Counted from the first letter of the stretch, positions 49,001 to 59,806 are shown. The stretch is 64,000 nucleotides of DNA from Sphaerosporella brunnea (GCA_008704415.1 VXIS01000045.1:151130-215129), one strand, 5' to 3'. The notes: a model not told the origin generated them from the sequence alone. Translations and numbers: made by a program.

Positions 49001-49313
49001 TCGCCGAACCGAGATGCCGAAGGAAAGACAGAGCGCCGGGTGGATAGAGGAAGTCCAACTGAGCAAAAGCCGCTCTTCGCCATGACGTTCTTGCGTGTGG
49101 TTGCGGTGCCGTTGATATTTCCGGTGGTAATCTATCCTCTCCCGCACCGCCACAACCCCCACCAAACAGACTTGCTGCCGCTGCCGCAAGGTCAAGCTCG
49201 GCAGCTCCATGCACCCAGAACGCCGAATGGAGCATTCGCCTTTGTGACCGTCCACCTCGGAAAAAACGTAGCCCGCCGGATTCGAGACGGTGGACGGCCA
49301 CCCGTTCCAACAT
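46053..49313 (-). CDS. CYA5: mitochondrial pentatricopeptide-repeat protein, Cya5/Pet309-like
   Basis: One uninterrupted exon of 1,086 residues. The N-terminus (MLERVAVHRLESGGLRFFRG, then LHSAFWVHGAAELDL and LDFLYPPGALSFLRHLG) is basic and matches the start of fungal Cya-5-type proteins. From about 400 to 900 there are tandem 35-residue PPR units, for example DVISYNTLINGHAKVGDLDG, DLTTYNIILKMFASRGDVAG and DTYSYQALAAAYVEAKDLLK. The family activates translation or stability of the COX1 mRNA in mitochondria, so it bears on complex IV assembly. It lacks introns, in contrast to its neighbours. PPR identity is certain; the COX1 target is inferred from family. Confidence 0.88.
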   Translation of the reverse strand: MLERVAVHRLESGGLRFFRGGRSQRRMLHSAFWVHGAAELDLAAAAASLFGGGCGGAGEDRLPPEISTAPQPHARTSWRRAAFAQLDFLYPPGALSFLRHLGSAIPRRKNGGLFPFIAGKREYSSTTQTPPTEYEEIEEITELPELACPDDIDIRRPDGDDYHKFQDFTMRAPPGQYESAWYHYCQKWRATMMDTPSAPTKSSEKKLHDEQMTRRIVAKYMLKSVHRLEWNRVVSMILSVHPLKWAEWDYENLVICFLRLGHPAEALYVLKKNVTLHPTSRDAGFEVFIKHYVMAGRWDLVKRAYQLLRGTDIGRTADRRRHLNSTILPSIGDKGTIFAFIGKVMGWASTVPDRDAAGFNRLDDHLAEDLVKACLSYITRPHAPWYGGLWEEVFQFIENRPRWLNTRNAWERSLKYLAASRQDALATYRYSQYRLRYLQHMDLDIMNRIVRCYARLQDFKGMQMIFDDIICFSDQLKPNRESYSILMAAAARRGDSKAVREILLKSLEEFPPRHPQELNHIMQAHVERGELSEVIIWFNRISEEYKLKPDVISYNTLINGHAKVGDLDGAARRVQEMLDVGLKPDLTTYNIILKMFASRGDVAGAENIFDSIVQSGFELDTYSYQALAAAYVEAKDLLKADTLLAHIADHSFDKSPTPIWNTVISAHAARGEEHKVTELLKVMAEKGVPFDYYTYGIVLHSLCTAGKMEAAESTLEYIKDSGFHLSSDKYAILMVGYTRLGDFRKVWETFQKMLQSGLEADFNTLAVLLKSYAHSEAEDFLEVEGNMVHLVSTEKMLDQIITEERELDLNSFDAVKTATPPWLFTPLINVYWKKSAWDRAIAIFNKFLRTSEAETFGASPNLQMFKTMMQVYRGGGDVDGVRSMWQGLRNTALYLHRSVANKGTMPQRVLETYHGDICGALSIFIRAMAEIQDIEAIDAEIESVQTAGYQLDNVNWNDYVQALVLAGKLTQAAQICERQLMKQWNELRLYFFYSDPSVRGEEGKVLPEIRPFIRTIEAIGTELKRLDELRKRGDVGAKAALVEIFREAPATWEACDGLESMESRASKEMMFRLQKTRQREQPIKYY

Positions 49314-49860
49314 TCCCCGTCAAAACACCAACGATTTGCCGTCGGAATATCACCGTAATGAGGTCACTATGGAATAGACCCCTAGGAAAAATATCAGCCC
49401 TGCAAGTCAAGAACTGAGGGCCAGAGAAGGGATTGGATATGTACGATTTCGAAAGAAAGACGAGACAGTGCAATGCCGTCAGACATGCCCTTGATGCATC
49501 CAAGAGCCAGCGGAGGTGGGGCTTTGGTGGAAGGGTTGTAACCGAGCAGACGGCGATGGTGATGCGGTGAATAATGCGCTTTTACGGCGCCGAATTGAAG
49601 GAATGGATGGGTGAGGGTGAGGGGAGGCGTCTGTCTAGAATAATTCGACGTCACGAGTGAGAGGATGGGATGGCAAACAGAAAACTTCATTTTTTGGCTT
49701 GGCGTGGAAGAACCTCCCTTTGAGAACAGCCAGCCGAACAGACCAACATCACCATCACCGTGGCGGCGTCGCTCAACAATCAACGCCGGCCTCCGTGTCC
49801 TACCGAAACGCGACAACTATTACTTGAGCACCAACTGCTTCACACGGCGGCCCAGACGCA
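49314..49860. promoter_or_regulatory. divergent upstream region, PPR gene / FYV7
   Basis: 547 bp between two divergent start codons; holds both promoters. No TATA box or repeat stands out. Confidence 0.45.
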
Positions 49861-50502
49861 ATGGCGAGAGAACGACCGGATGCGCAATCGAAGCCCACAG
49901 ACAAGAAGAAGCTGGGATTCTCTGTCGGCCCGGCCAATCTGCCAGACGGGACCTACAAGCGCAAAGTCACCAAGATCAAGGAGCGCCTGATCCACAAGGC
50001 CAAAGTCAAGAAGCAATACAGAAAAACACTTGCCTCTGCGCCTGTCGATCCGGCCGTCAACCCCAATGCTGCACGAGCACTGAAGCTTCTCGAAGAGGCC
50101 GAAAAGGAGCGGCTGGAGCGCCGTAAAAAGGCTGCCGAGGCTGTGGAGAACTCTGGGGGAGATGAGGCCGAGGCCGAGTCCTCAGCAGTGCATCCTGACC
50201 GCCAGGCTGCCATGGACACAGAGCCATCACCTCCAGCAGCGGTGAAAACGGGCCGCCGGGAGAGGAGACCGAAAACTTCGACATTCAAGAAGGAGGAGTC
50301 TATTGCTGCCAGAAAGAAGAGAGAGCGCGAGGAGGCGGCGCGGCTGGCGGAGGAGCGCAGGAAAGAACGGGAAAAGAGGATTGCGGAGAGGGAAATGGCA
50401 AAGAAGACGATGTCCGCAAAGACCAAGACTGGTCAGCTCAAACTGGGCAAGCAGAGCCACGTGCTGCTGAAGAAGGTCATGGAGCAGTTGGGGAAGAACT
50501 GA
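49861..50502 (+). CDS. FYV7: rRNA-processing protein Fyv7
   Basis: Single exon, 213 residues, very rich in Lys, Arg, Glu and Ala. The conserved N-terminal block KKLGFSVGPANLPDGTYKRK with KVTKIKERLIHKAKVKKQY is the Fyv7/TAP26 signature. The rest is a charged helix (RKKREREEAARLAEERRKER) ending KQSHVLLKKVMEQLGKN. Fyv7 is a nucleolar factor of the small-subunit processome needed for 18S rRNA maturation. No intron and no odd features. Confidence 0.88.
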   Translation: MARERPDAQSKPTDKKKLGFSVGPANLPDGTYKRKVTKIKERLIHKAKVKKQYRKTLASAPVDPAVNPNAARALKLLEEAEKERLERRKKAAEAVENSGGDEAEAESSAVHPDRQAAMDTEPSPPAAVKTGRRERRPKTSTFKKEESIAARKKREREEAARLAEERRKEREKRIAEREMAKKTMSAKTKTGQLKLGKQSHVLLKKVMEQLGKN

Positions 50503-50930
50503 TTGTTTGTTTTCTGATGGCTGTCTTCTACGTGGATTATACTAGTGATGTTGTCTTTCTGCGGGCGTTGGTTGGATACGGAAAAGGTTTATGTAATGTC
50601 TGGGCTTTTGGGGCTCGCAGAATCCTTTCTGGCGCATTTCCCTTGAAATCGCAATTACAGTCCATCGCTATTGAATTTCATTATTGTCGAGTGACATTCA
50701 AGTACGTACTCTTACTTAATTAGCTGTGCGGCTCGGGCCCTTGGCTCATTCCACAGCTCCTGAACATCTCGAGTTCCGTCCCCAAGCTTCATAAGCACAG
50801 CTGTCTACGCTTCGGCACGCCGCGGCACGGTCAACACAATCTTTTCCCTCCAGTTTATCTCTCTTTAATCAATCGAAGTCCGACAGCTTGTCGCTTGCCA
50901 GTTCCGTGCTTGCGTCAACCCCCGAACGCC
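50503..50930. other. intergenic spacer, FYV7 terminator and END3 promoter
   Basis: 428 bases with a CT-rich leader just before the END3 ATG. No other feature seen. Confidence 0.5.
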
Positions 50931-52305
50931 ATGTCTCGAAAAGCGATCTCGCAGTCCGACATTGAGAAGTACTGGGAAATCTTTGCCCATCACTCTCACG
51001 GCGGTACAAAGATCACTGGTGACCAAGCGTCCTCCATCCTTCGTAACTCCGGTCTTTCCGACACGCAGCTTGCGAAGATATGGGACCTTGCGGATATCGA
51101 CAAAGATGGCGACCTAGACTTCGAGGAGTTTTGCGTCGCCATGCGATTGATCTACGATGTCATGAACGGGGAGCTAAAATCAGTGCCGCAGAAGCTGCCC
51201 GATTGGCTCGTGCCCGAGAGCAAGGCACATCTGGTTCAGGCGGACTCGGCATTGACGAGTGGTGGTGAAAGCTTTGAGAGGATCGAGGACGACGACGATA
51301 CGCCGGGGCTCAAAAATGACTTTGACTGGTATATGGCCCCGGGTGACAAGCGGAAATATGAGAGTATCTACATGGCGAATTGCGGTGCTCACGGGCAGAT
51401 TGGATGTAAGGACCTACTAGGGAAGTATGCGCAATGGAGCTAACCATCCGTGTTCCCAGTTGCTGCCCTCAATGATCTTTACTCTGAGATCAATGTTCCG
51501 GACACAGATATCACCAGGGCCTGGTCAGTGTTCGAAACTTTCTATGGCAAATTAATTGCTAACTTGTGACCTGACAGGAACTTGGTCAATCCCTCCAAAA
51601 CATCGACGATTGGCAAGGACCAATGCATAGTCTTTTTACATATGCTCAATGGCCGTCATGAGGGCTATCGCATTCCCCGGTCCGTCCCGCCGTCTCTGCG
51701 CAGTTCCTTCGAGCAGAACCAGATCAATTACAACATTGAGTCGGTGGAATTGCCGCCGCAGCGGGCGAGCGGACCAGATAGGAACACTATATCGGGAAAG
51801 AAGGCGGCTTTTGGAGAGAGTTACATCACGCGGTTAGGAATTGGCGGCTCGTCATACAAGCATTCCGGTGAGTTTGTGAAACCTCCGCTAAGAGTCTTTT
51901 CATTGCTAACCTGCGGTAGGCACTGATTTCTCGGCGACCAAAGACGAGGACTGGGAGGAAGTTCGTCTCAAAAAGGAGCTCGCAGACCTCGAGAAACGAA
52001 TCGCGGATGCCGAGGCGTCGGCAGAAAAACGCCTCAGTCGTGACCGTCACGGCGCGGCTGGTGCATCGCAGGTTGCTCTTGTCAAGCGTGAGCTGGAACA
52101 GATGTTGGATTACAAGAGGCGGGAACTGAGGAACCTGGATGAAGGGAGTGGGAGCGTGGAGACCGGAAAGAGCTTGAAATCTGTCAGAGACGATCTGGAC
52201 ATGGTCAAGGAACAGGTTAATGCCCTGGAGCAGCATCTGAGACGACGAGAAGATGTCCTGGAGGAGGTGCTTAGAGAGATTGAGGAGGAGAAATCCAGGC
52301 GATAG
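50931..52305 (+). CDS. END3: endocytic actin-patch protein End3 (EH domain)
   Basis: Exons 50931-51405, 51460-51523, 51578-51867 and 51920-52305 (404 residues). End3 works in the Pan1-Sla1-End3 complex that links endocytic coats to actin. EH domain 1 begins [19 protein letters not shown] and carries an EF-hand loop [14 protein letters not shown] second EH-like domain (about 135-225) begins [20 protein letters not shown]. The C-terminal third is a coiled coil ([39 protein letters not shown]). Introns are 52-54 nt; the second uses a GTCAGT donor. Full length for the family. Confidence 0.95.
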
Positions 52306-52663
52306 ACAATACCGATGTCATTTCTTTTTGTGGCCGTGGCTGTAGATAATGTGGGGGTCAAGGGGAAGTAGCACTGATCACTCAATTTTTATATCAGCTT
52401 CGGCTTGCGATCCGCATTGGATGGTTTCCCGTAAACATCTGGAACGCTTTTGCAGATTTGAATTTCAACGCCCAATTTTTGAAAAGCTGCCACACAAATA
52501 AATCCCCTGTAACCGGGCAAACAGCATTGGCACGTTTTTTACAAAAATGGGTTGGTATAACACTCTACGTCACTTGGAAATCCATTCCGGATTCTGATGG
52601 GAAGCCATCCATTGCTTTTTTGGGACTGAAATTCCCGAAACCAATCGAATGCTACTGCGAAGC
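52306..52663. other. convergent intergenic region
   Basis: 358 bases between END3 and RIO2 stop codons; no feature seen. Confidence 0.5.
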
Positions 52664-53878
52664 TTACTGCTGTCGCTCCTCGTCACCGCTGTGGGCTGCA
52701 CCGTCTTTCTCTTGTTCCTCTCCCTCCTCTTCCTCTTCCTCTTCCTCATCCTCTTCCTCATCGTCTTCTTCCTCATCTCCTTCCTCATCATTAGTGCCAA
52801 GCGTCGCCACCTCCTTCATGTACTTCTCAAACTCCTTAGCCTGTTTTTTTGATATGCCGCTTGCCTCCACCATGGCATCCAACGTCCCTGTTCTCTGAAC
52901 GTCTGACCAGAAGGGGCCATCGTCGTCCGCAGTATATCTGAACTTCTTCTCAAAGAAACTCTTGATGCACTGGACATCGCGCTCAAACTGCTCCTCGGCA
53001 TTGCGGTGGTTTATGCTGATCATCTGGGGAAAATCAATGATCACGGCTTCCTGGGTGTCTTCCTTGACCAGGATGTTGAACTCATTGAAATCGCCGTGGA
53101 TAAGCCCGTTGTTTGCGAACTTGAGTATTAGGTCCATGAGAGTCTTGTAGAGCTTGGCTGGATCCGTTACTTCGACCGAGCGAAGCGGGAACGCATCAAT
53201 AAGTTCCATGATGATACAGTGGCGTGCCTGGTCCAGAGGCTTTGGTACGGGGAAGCCGTTGTCGTGAAGAATCTATCACTCGTATGAGCTTCCACGAGGG
53301 CGGCACCAAGGGCGAAGTCCATATACCTTCATAAATTGGTATTCGCGCTCCGCGGCCAGCCGGGACATGTACATCCAGCTCGCCGAATTCCTCTTGCGTA
53401 GGTAGTCTCGGTTTTTCTTCACGGATCGGAACGAAATTCTGCCCAAGCGGTGAATCTTGAGCACACGCTGTGCGCCGGTCTCATCTGCGATAACAAAGAT
53501 GTCGGACTCCTTTCCAATACCGATCTGGTTACCGACTGAGTATGCGCTCTTGCGCTTCATGAACGTGTGCAGGGCCAGATAGTCGAGGCCACCGTAAGTC
53601 AGCCGGTATCCATCATCTGTGCCACCGATCAGCGACCTTGTTTGCCGCTCCAGCTCCTATGAAGACCAACACTTTGCATTCTTGACCTTTGCGATCAGTC
53701 CGGACTTGGCCAGAGTGCTGATGGCCCTGTTGACGCCACTGGCACCCCGCAGTCCAGAGATTTGAGTGATGAGCGGTGTCGGAACGACTTCGTGGTTTTT
53801 GCTGCCCATTTCGACAGCAGTCAAGACACGCCAATCTTCGTTCGAGAGGTAGCGCAATGCGTGCGTATTCAATTTCAT
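52664..53878 (-). CDS. RIO2: atypical protein kinase/ATPase Rio2, ribosome biogenesis
   Basis: Exons 53878-53671, 53616-53327 and 53272-52664 (368 residues). Rio2 acts in late cytoplasmic maturation of the 40S subunit. The N-terminal winged helix starts MKLNTHALRYLSNEDWRVL and is joined by the first splice to YDGYRLTYGGLDYLALH. The kinase fold shows GIGKESDIFVIADE (nucleotide loop), VLKIHRLGRISFR (catalytic lysine), FANNGLIHGDFNEFNILV (catalytic Asp) and VIIDFPQMIS (metal Asp). The last 45 residues are almost only Glu and Asp, encoded by GAG/GAA/GAT repeats prone to length change; most Rio2 proteins have an acidic tail but often longer. Divergent from bS18m. Confidence 0.95.
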
Positions 53879-54058
53879 GATGGGCTGTCGTGGTGGGGTT
53901 GAGTATTCGGTGCAGCGGTGTTAAGAATCGTGGAGGTGAACGCGATTGTCGCAAAGTTGAGTGAGGGTTCACCCCGCATGTCACGTGCAGAGAAAATCAT
54001 CGTTCCCGGGTTGAACTTTAGCCAGCCGAAACGTTCCACAACTCTGACAACTCCAGCC
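53879..54058. promoter_or_regulatory. compact divergent promoter, RIO2 / bS18m
   Basis: Only 180 bp separate the two start codons, so core promoters must overlap or interleave. CACGTG (E-box/CDE1-like) is present near 53982. Function inferred from position. Confidence 0.5.
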
Positions 54059-54762
54059 ATGTCACCACGACTCCCCACCAACGTTCTGCGAGCGTCGCTC
54101 GCCCGCTCCTTCTCGACGGCCCTCGCGCCTACAAATCCGCTCTTCAATGAGTCTGATGGCACACCCAGGATCGGCCCGCGTAAACCGCGCCCATTCATGG
54201 GTGACACTCAGAACGACGCCGCCCAGCGCGCCCGAGACATCATGTCGATGTTGGCCGAGCACCCCATTTCCTCGCCCACGGCTTCCTCTTCCAACGCCGC
54301 TGCTGGCTCCGCGACCGAGGAGTTCTCACTGCAGGAACTCTCCCAGTCGCAGTTCCGGTTCTCGCAGGGTGACATCTACGCCCCCAACGACTTGACCATG
54401 GAGGAGTTCCGGACAAGACTCAAGAATCGGCGTCCTGTCAAGGATGCGTTTGATGTGTTGGGAATCAACCCGCTCACGCAATATAAGGTTAGTGACCGAT
54501 TGGCTGTGGTTGTGGGGGCAGATGGCTAATGCCACCGGCGGTGCAGAACTACAACCTCTTGTCGGAGTATGTCACGTCGATGGGAAGGATCCAACACTCC
54601 CGCGAGACGGGATTGAGGCCGGTCAACCAGCGGAGGATAGCGAAAGCGATCCGTCGTGCGGTCGGCATTGGTTTCCTGCCTTCCACACACAGGCACCCAG
54701 AGATCTTGAAGCAGATGGAGAGTAACTTGGCGAACAAGCTTAGCAAGGGGCCAAGGAGGTAG
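54059..54762 (+). CDS. RSM18: mitochondrial small-subunit ribosomal protein bS18m
   Basis: Exons 54059-54487 and 54547-54762 (214 residues; 59-nt intron). The first about 30 residues are Arg/Ser-rich without acids up to LAPTNPLF, as in a presequence. The conserved bS18 core is at the C-terminus: [40 protein letters not shown] and [12 protein letters not shown]. The long N-terminal extension is usual in fungal mitochondrial bS18. Confidence 0.93.
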
Positions 54763-55409
54763 ACATGGACAAGTGTATAAAAGATTGTACAACAGCCGAA
54801 GTTTTAGCCCACCGTCCGAATCGTATCTTGTGATTTCGAACCAACCGAGCATGAATTAGCACTCGTGCATCAACGCCACTAGACGCTTTTGCGCGCAAAT
54901 ATTTATCTACACGGACCTAGCTCCGTCTTCTTTGCCCAGCATTACTTGCGCCTGAATCACGTCTGAAGGCAAATCGTGTCCACGTGCCCTTCTGCAGTTG
55001 GAGATGGGAATTGCACTGCTCTGCTCCCCGACTCGGAATAGATCGATTCATACTAAGTAAGGAAGTATCGTGTAAAATTGCCTCTGCCATACTAGTACTC
55101 ATGATCATTGAAACCGAGTTGTTGTACGGTTGCACCGCATCAAATGCAACACCACAAATTCGTGGAGGAAGCATCCCATCCCATAGCAACAACAACAAAC
55201 AAGGACGTATCATATACGCCACTACGTCACTCTGGCTAAACCGCCAGTTTAGACGTTTTGGGCTTGTCCCACACCCTTTCACCCCCCCCCCCCCCAAAAA
55301 AAAAAAACTCCCCTCTTATATAACTCGGGGTCCCTCCTCCAGGTGTTGGGTAACTCTCGCCGTTCTCAGACACCCTGGTTCCTACTTGAACATCGAGCCA
55401 GCTGCCAAG
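54763..55409. other. intergenic spacer with homopolymer tracts
   Basis: 647 bases upstream of YVC1. A C14 run directly followed by A12 (55282-55307) lies just before a TATA box. No coding signal. Confidence 0.55.
55317..55323 (+). promoter_or_regulatory. TATA box of YVC1
   Basis: TATATAA, 87 bases before the ATG at 55410, directly downstream of the poly-C/poly-A tract. Positional inference. Confidence 0.5.
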
Positions 55410-57650
55410 ATGGTGTCCTTCCGCTCAATGTTAAGCTTTGGCAGCCGGGGTGATAGTCGTGATGCGTCAGGCGATTTTCGGGACTCTCTTCTCCCTCACG
55501 CTCGTGTCCATAGAGATGTTCACTCTGCGATTCCCGCCAAGCGGTATGTTTGTTTACGTTTGCAGTGGCCGAAATAGTTACTCAGTGCTCACAGCGTTAC
55601 CGCGGTTGCCCTGCGATTGAAATACCTTGTGGAGCAGGCTGTTCCCTGCGAGCTCAAGGAGACGCAAATTACAAGGCCGCACAGGTATGTTCTGTCGTTT
55701 ACCCAGTCTCCTCGTTGGTGCGCAGAGAATTGACTTGATTCAGTGAAATCATCACCCACTCCGTTGTCCAGCTTGCCCGTGAAGCTGGCGGCCCGGAAGA
55801 CCGCGCATGTGTCGTGTTTTGTCTTCTCGTATGTTTACGCTGGTTTAAGAGACAGGCGGTACTTGAGATGTTTGATGCGGACTTGGATAACCTCCGGTGG
55901 GTTTCCCCGTGCCAAGTATTCGAAATCATAACTAAATCACACCCAGTGCTGAGGCATGTCAAGTTATCGCCAAGATGATCATTGAGTCTTGTGAAGACCA
56001 TGATTACTTGTTTCAGGAAGTACTTCTCAAGCGGTTTTCAGTTTTGAAGAATGGTAAAGAGTCTATGCCTACCAATTCTGTTGAGAAGGCGGTTGATCTC
56101 CACGCAACCAGAGTCATAAGCTCCTCCGGATACCAGAAGTGCATTCAATACCTCTGGAAGGGCTGGGTTGCTCAGGACCTCAGTGACCCTATGCAATTCA
56201 CCAGCTATAGGCACATTGCGAATAAGAGCTTCTGGGTGCACTTTGATCATGACCGTATTAGGGCCCCGAGGTATCAGAACATGTTCCAGATCATTGTCTC
56301 GGCGCTGTATCTTATCCTATATACCATCTCAATCAACACAGTCAATGCCCATGGATCCATTGATGTGGAAGAAGGAGTGCTGTATCTCTTCACCTTGTCC
56401 TTCATTGCAGATGAAGCCGGAAAACTTTGGAAGGTTCGTCATCTCCATACCAGATTATTTGTCATTCCTGGCTAAGGAAGTCAACGCAGGTTGGACGGTT
56501 CTATCTATCGTTCTGGAATGTCTTTAACCTGACGCTCTATGCGCTCTTGGCCGTGTCCTTCGTCCTACGGATGACGGCTCTCACGCATCCCTTGGATTCG
56601 GAACAGAGAAAGAGTTACAACCTCCTCTCCTACAACTTCCTGGCGTCCGTAGCGCCGATGATCTGGTCACGCATGCTCCTCTACCTCGACTCCATCCGGT
56701 TCTTCGGTGCCATGCTTGTTGTTCTCAAGGTCATGATGATGGAATCGATCATATTCTTTGCTCTCCTGCTTGTTGTGATCATTGGGTTTGCCCAAGGATT
56801 CATAGTATGTCACTCGACTGGAATCCAGTCGACCAGCGTGCTGATGAGACTAGGGCCTAGACAACGCGGATAATTACCGTGAAGATACCTATTTTGTCCT
56901 GTCTGCCATGACCAAAGCAATCCTGCAATCACCGGAGTTCGAGGGTTTCGAAGATTTTGGCCATCCGTTCGGATTGATACTGTACTACCTGTTCACATTT
57001 GTGGTTATGGTGATCCTTTTGAACATTCTCATCGGTAGGTGAAATTCCTTCCTGCATGATAAGCGTCAGACTGACACTACGCAGCACTTTATGGCCAGGC
57101 CTATAGCGACATCACCGAAAACGCCATCGAAGAGTATCTTGCCCTGTTCTCTCAAAAAACCATTCAGTTCGTGCGAGCCCCCGACGAAAATGTTTTCCTC
57201 CCACCCTTTAATCTCATCGAGATCTTTGGCCTCATCGTTCCCTTCGAATGGTGGCTTTCTAAGGCCCGCTACGCTCACCTCAACGACTTTGTAATGCAAA
57301 TCCTGTACTCGCCGTTCATGGTCCTGATCGCATTGTATGAGAGCCGTGAGGCCCGGCAAGTCTCTGCCAACAGAGCCAGAGGCGAGGCGGACGACGACGG
57401 TACTGAGGAGTGGGAGGAGCTGCAGGGCGAGATTGATATGGAGAGTGAGGGGTGGAGCAAGAGGGTTATCGCTACTGTGCCCGATGTCGAGGAGGATCGA
57501 TGTTGTCAGATGGTTAGGAAACTTGCTAAGGAGGTGGAGGACCTCAGGAGGATTTTGGGTGCTCACGAGACGCAGAACAGGGATATGGACACCGGGGAAA
57601 GGGCTTTGATGAGGATTCAGGAACCGACCAGTGGCGACCAGGAGTTGTAG
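55410..57650 (+). CDS. YVC1: vacuolar TRP-type calcium channel Yvc1
   Basis: Seven exons: 55410-55543, 55595-55684, 55744-55896, 55947-56433, 56490-56804, 56854-57034 and 57085-57650 (641 residues). Yvc1 releases Ca2+ from the vacuole on hyperosmotic or stretch stimuli. The N-terminal cytosolic part has VCLRWFKRQAVLEMFDADL. Membrane spans follow: FQIIVSALYLILYTISI, VEEGVLYLFTLSFIADEAGK, FWNVFNLTLYALLAVSFVL, FFGAMLVVLKVMMMESIIFF and the pore-lining ALLLVVIIGFAQGFIGLDNA, then GLILYYLFTFVVMVILLNIL. The tail is acidic and then coiled-coil (VRKLAKEVEDLRRILGAHE). Length matches fungal Yvc1 (about 640-680). Confidence 0.94.
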
Positions 57651-58475
57651 TCGTGCTTTACTGCTGAGGTTGGAGCGGTTTGCTATGATACCACCATGAG
57701 TTGTATTTTTTATTTTTTTTCTTGTGCTTTTTCTCTGTGAATTCGCGAGGTGGAGGAACATATTCGAAAATGTATGTTAGATCCTTAAGGGAGACAGGTC
57801 CCGGCGGCCTGATGCCGAGTATGTACCCAGTTTCTGCCCTCAGATGTGGCCCGGTCGCTTCCTGGTAATAACGCCTGTTCAGCGCCTCGCCATACTTATA
57901 CATCACTCACGTCCGAGAACTACACCCCCGGATCGCAACCCTTAACAGTGCGGTCCAGCATTTACTCATTCAGAGCTGTGGGCCTCGGGGGTCTCCGTCC
58001 TGATATCTGCCCAGGCGATATCGTCCCGGTGGTCTCGGCACCAGCGATATCGCACCGCTCGCGAGGATCTCAAATTCGATGGGAGAAAGCCAACGTGGGG
58101 ATAACGAACGTTGTACTATACATAGATGTGATCAAGCACACTCTCTTCGATCGTCGAATCGATCATCCCGCCGATCACACATCCACACCCACCTGGCGTT
58201 CTCTCTCGTCCTCCAGACCCTCTGCAACTCGCCACGTTGGTGTGAACAGGTTCGTAAGAGTTGTGGTTTGTACAGTCACTGAATGGGATATTTGCGCTTT
58301 CACCGCCAAAGTACTCCTGTTGAGACCTCTACCACGCAATTTACAAATTTGCTCCGCCATGCAAAACGCTAAATAACTATCTTAAATCTTCATTTCTGGT
58401 GGCAGATTAAGAAAAAAAGGTGTTGGTGTTGCGTTACGAGCTGGCAGAGTGTGCAAAGGCCGTTGTCAAGTCACT

Positions 58476-58499
58476 TTTTGTATGGGGCCCCATACAAAA
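58476..58499. repeat. 24-bp perfect palindrome
   Basis: 12-base arms (TTTTGTATGGGG and its complement) meet at GGGGCCCC with no spacer. Confidence 0.85.
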
Positions 58500-59032
58500 T
58501 CGCCTTCCAAAAAGCTCTCAACACCGCCTCCCAGCTCATATCACCTCCAATTTTACTCTCTCTTTTTCAGATTCTTCGGAGATTGAATTTCATGTGTTTT
58601 TCTACTTTCCTGGCCAGCAGTCAATTTTTTGGACCAAATGGTGATTTTTGGTAAGGTGGTGAAAAGTGAGTGATTTAGCTGTAAAACTAGGAAAACTGCG
58701 ACTTATCCCATTCTTTTTGTCCTAGTACTGTATGTTCAGGCCCAATTGGCACTCAACCGAAGATTTATAATGCACGGCCTCCACCAATTTGACCTCACCC
58801 CGCCCGCAACAACAAATTACTAACCCTTGAAGCGTAAAAGCATCCTGTAATCCTCAGATAATTCTGACAAAATCGAAGTTTTACGTGTCAAATGATACAT
58901 TTATGACCACATTTGTCACTGTGCGGTATTGCCACGGGGAGAAGCAGAGTAGAAAGCAGCGGCGAGGAACGCATTGAGGAATAAGAGCGGAAAATCAGCC
59001 GCCTTATGTAGGATCCCCGACTTACCAGATCA

Positions 59033-59806
59033 GGGGTATTCAATTTGGCTGAAAACGGCACCATAGTCCTCCACATAATTGCGGCTCACATGCTAGCACT
59101 CACATCCACCGGAATCAGGCGACAAGAGGAAACTTTTACAGCGCATAGAGTGCCGGTCACTTAGTTGGGGTAGCGTCTTGGCAAGGCTTGGCAAATGTCC
59201 AATCGCTCTGGTTGATGATTAAGCAACGGGTGATGGCTCATGTGTGAAAGTCCCCGCTCAAACATGAATAACTCACTCTATTTTCATCTGATAACACAGT
59301 TTCTCTCAGGCAAAAGTTCTTTCTTTAGTACTTCTCGGGTCAAAATCGATAATGATGCATTCGGTACACATTTATGCGAGATCATCTAATGTCACTCGAC
59401 ACTGACCTTCCCTAATTGGGTATAGCGAGAGTATTGAGCCGCACAGAGCCGCTGTCCAATGCCTCCCGCCGCCACCAAAAACTAGTGATTTTCAACCCTT
59501 TTCAGCTCGACAACCACGCCACTAAGTTGAAATTTGAAACCTGAGGATTGTTCTCTGTACTCTATTCTATCGATCTCGGGTCTTTTTTCTCACTCTTTTT
59601 ATTTTTGTGGGGTGGTGAAAAGGTTGGCGTTGGGGGTTGTTGAGGGCGTCGACCCCCCTGTCACGCTACCCCGACTAAGTGTCCGGCACTCTAATATGCC
59701 CAATTTTAGGCATCTTTTATTGGGGGTATTCAATTACAACTACCTATTGTGCCATCGCTAATCAGCAGCCCATATATGGTGCTGTTTTCAGCCAAATGAA
59801 TACCCC
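59033..59806. mobile_element. non-autonomous TIR element (outer), 774 bp
   Basis: Arms 59033-59065 and 59775-59806 are inverted copies beginning GGGGTATTCA and sharing TTGGCTGAAAAC, with about four differences. Flanks GATCA (left) and GATCG (right) could be a 4-5-bp target duplication. The interior carries a second element; without it the outer element would be about 230 bp. Confidence 0.7.
59148..59691. mobile_element. non-autonomous TIR element (inner), 544 bp
   Basis: Arms of about 27 bp (59148-59174 and 59665-59691; outer end GAGTGCCGG, core CACTTAGT, then GGGGTAGCG) are inverted copies with two mismatches, flanked on both sides by TA (59146-59147 and 59692-59693). It lies wholly inside the 59033-59806 element. 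No transposase recognised within. Confidence 0.78.

Noticed and set aside
53200..53280. Apparent frameshift in RIO2 exon 3
   Set aside because: On re-reading the bases the frame is continuous through RHCIIMELIDAF; no lesion.
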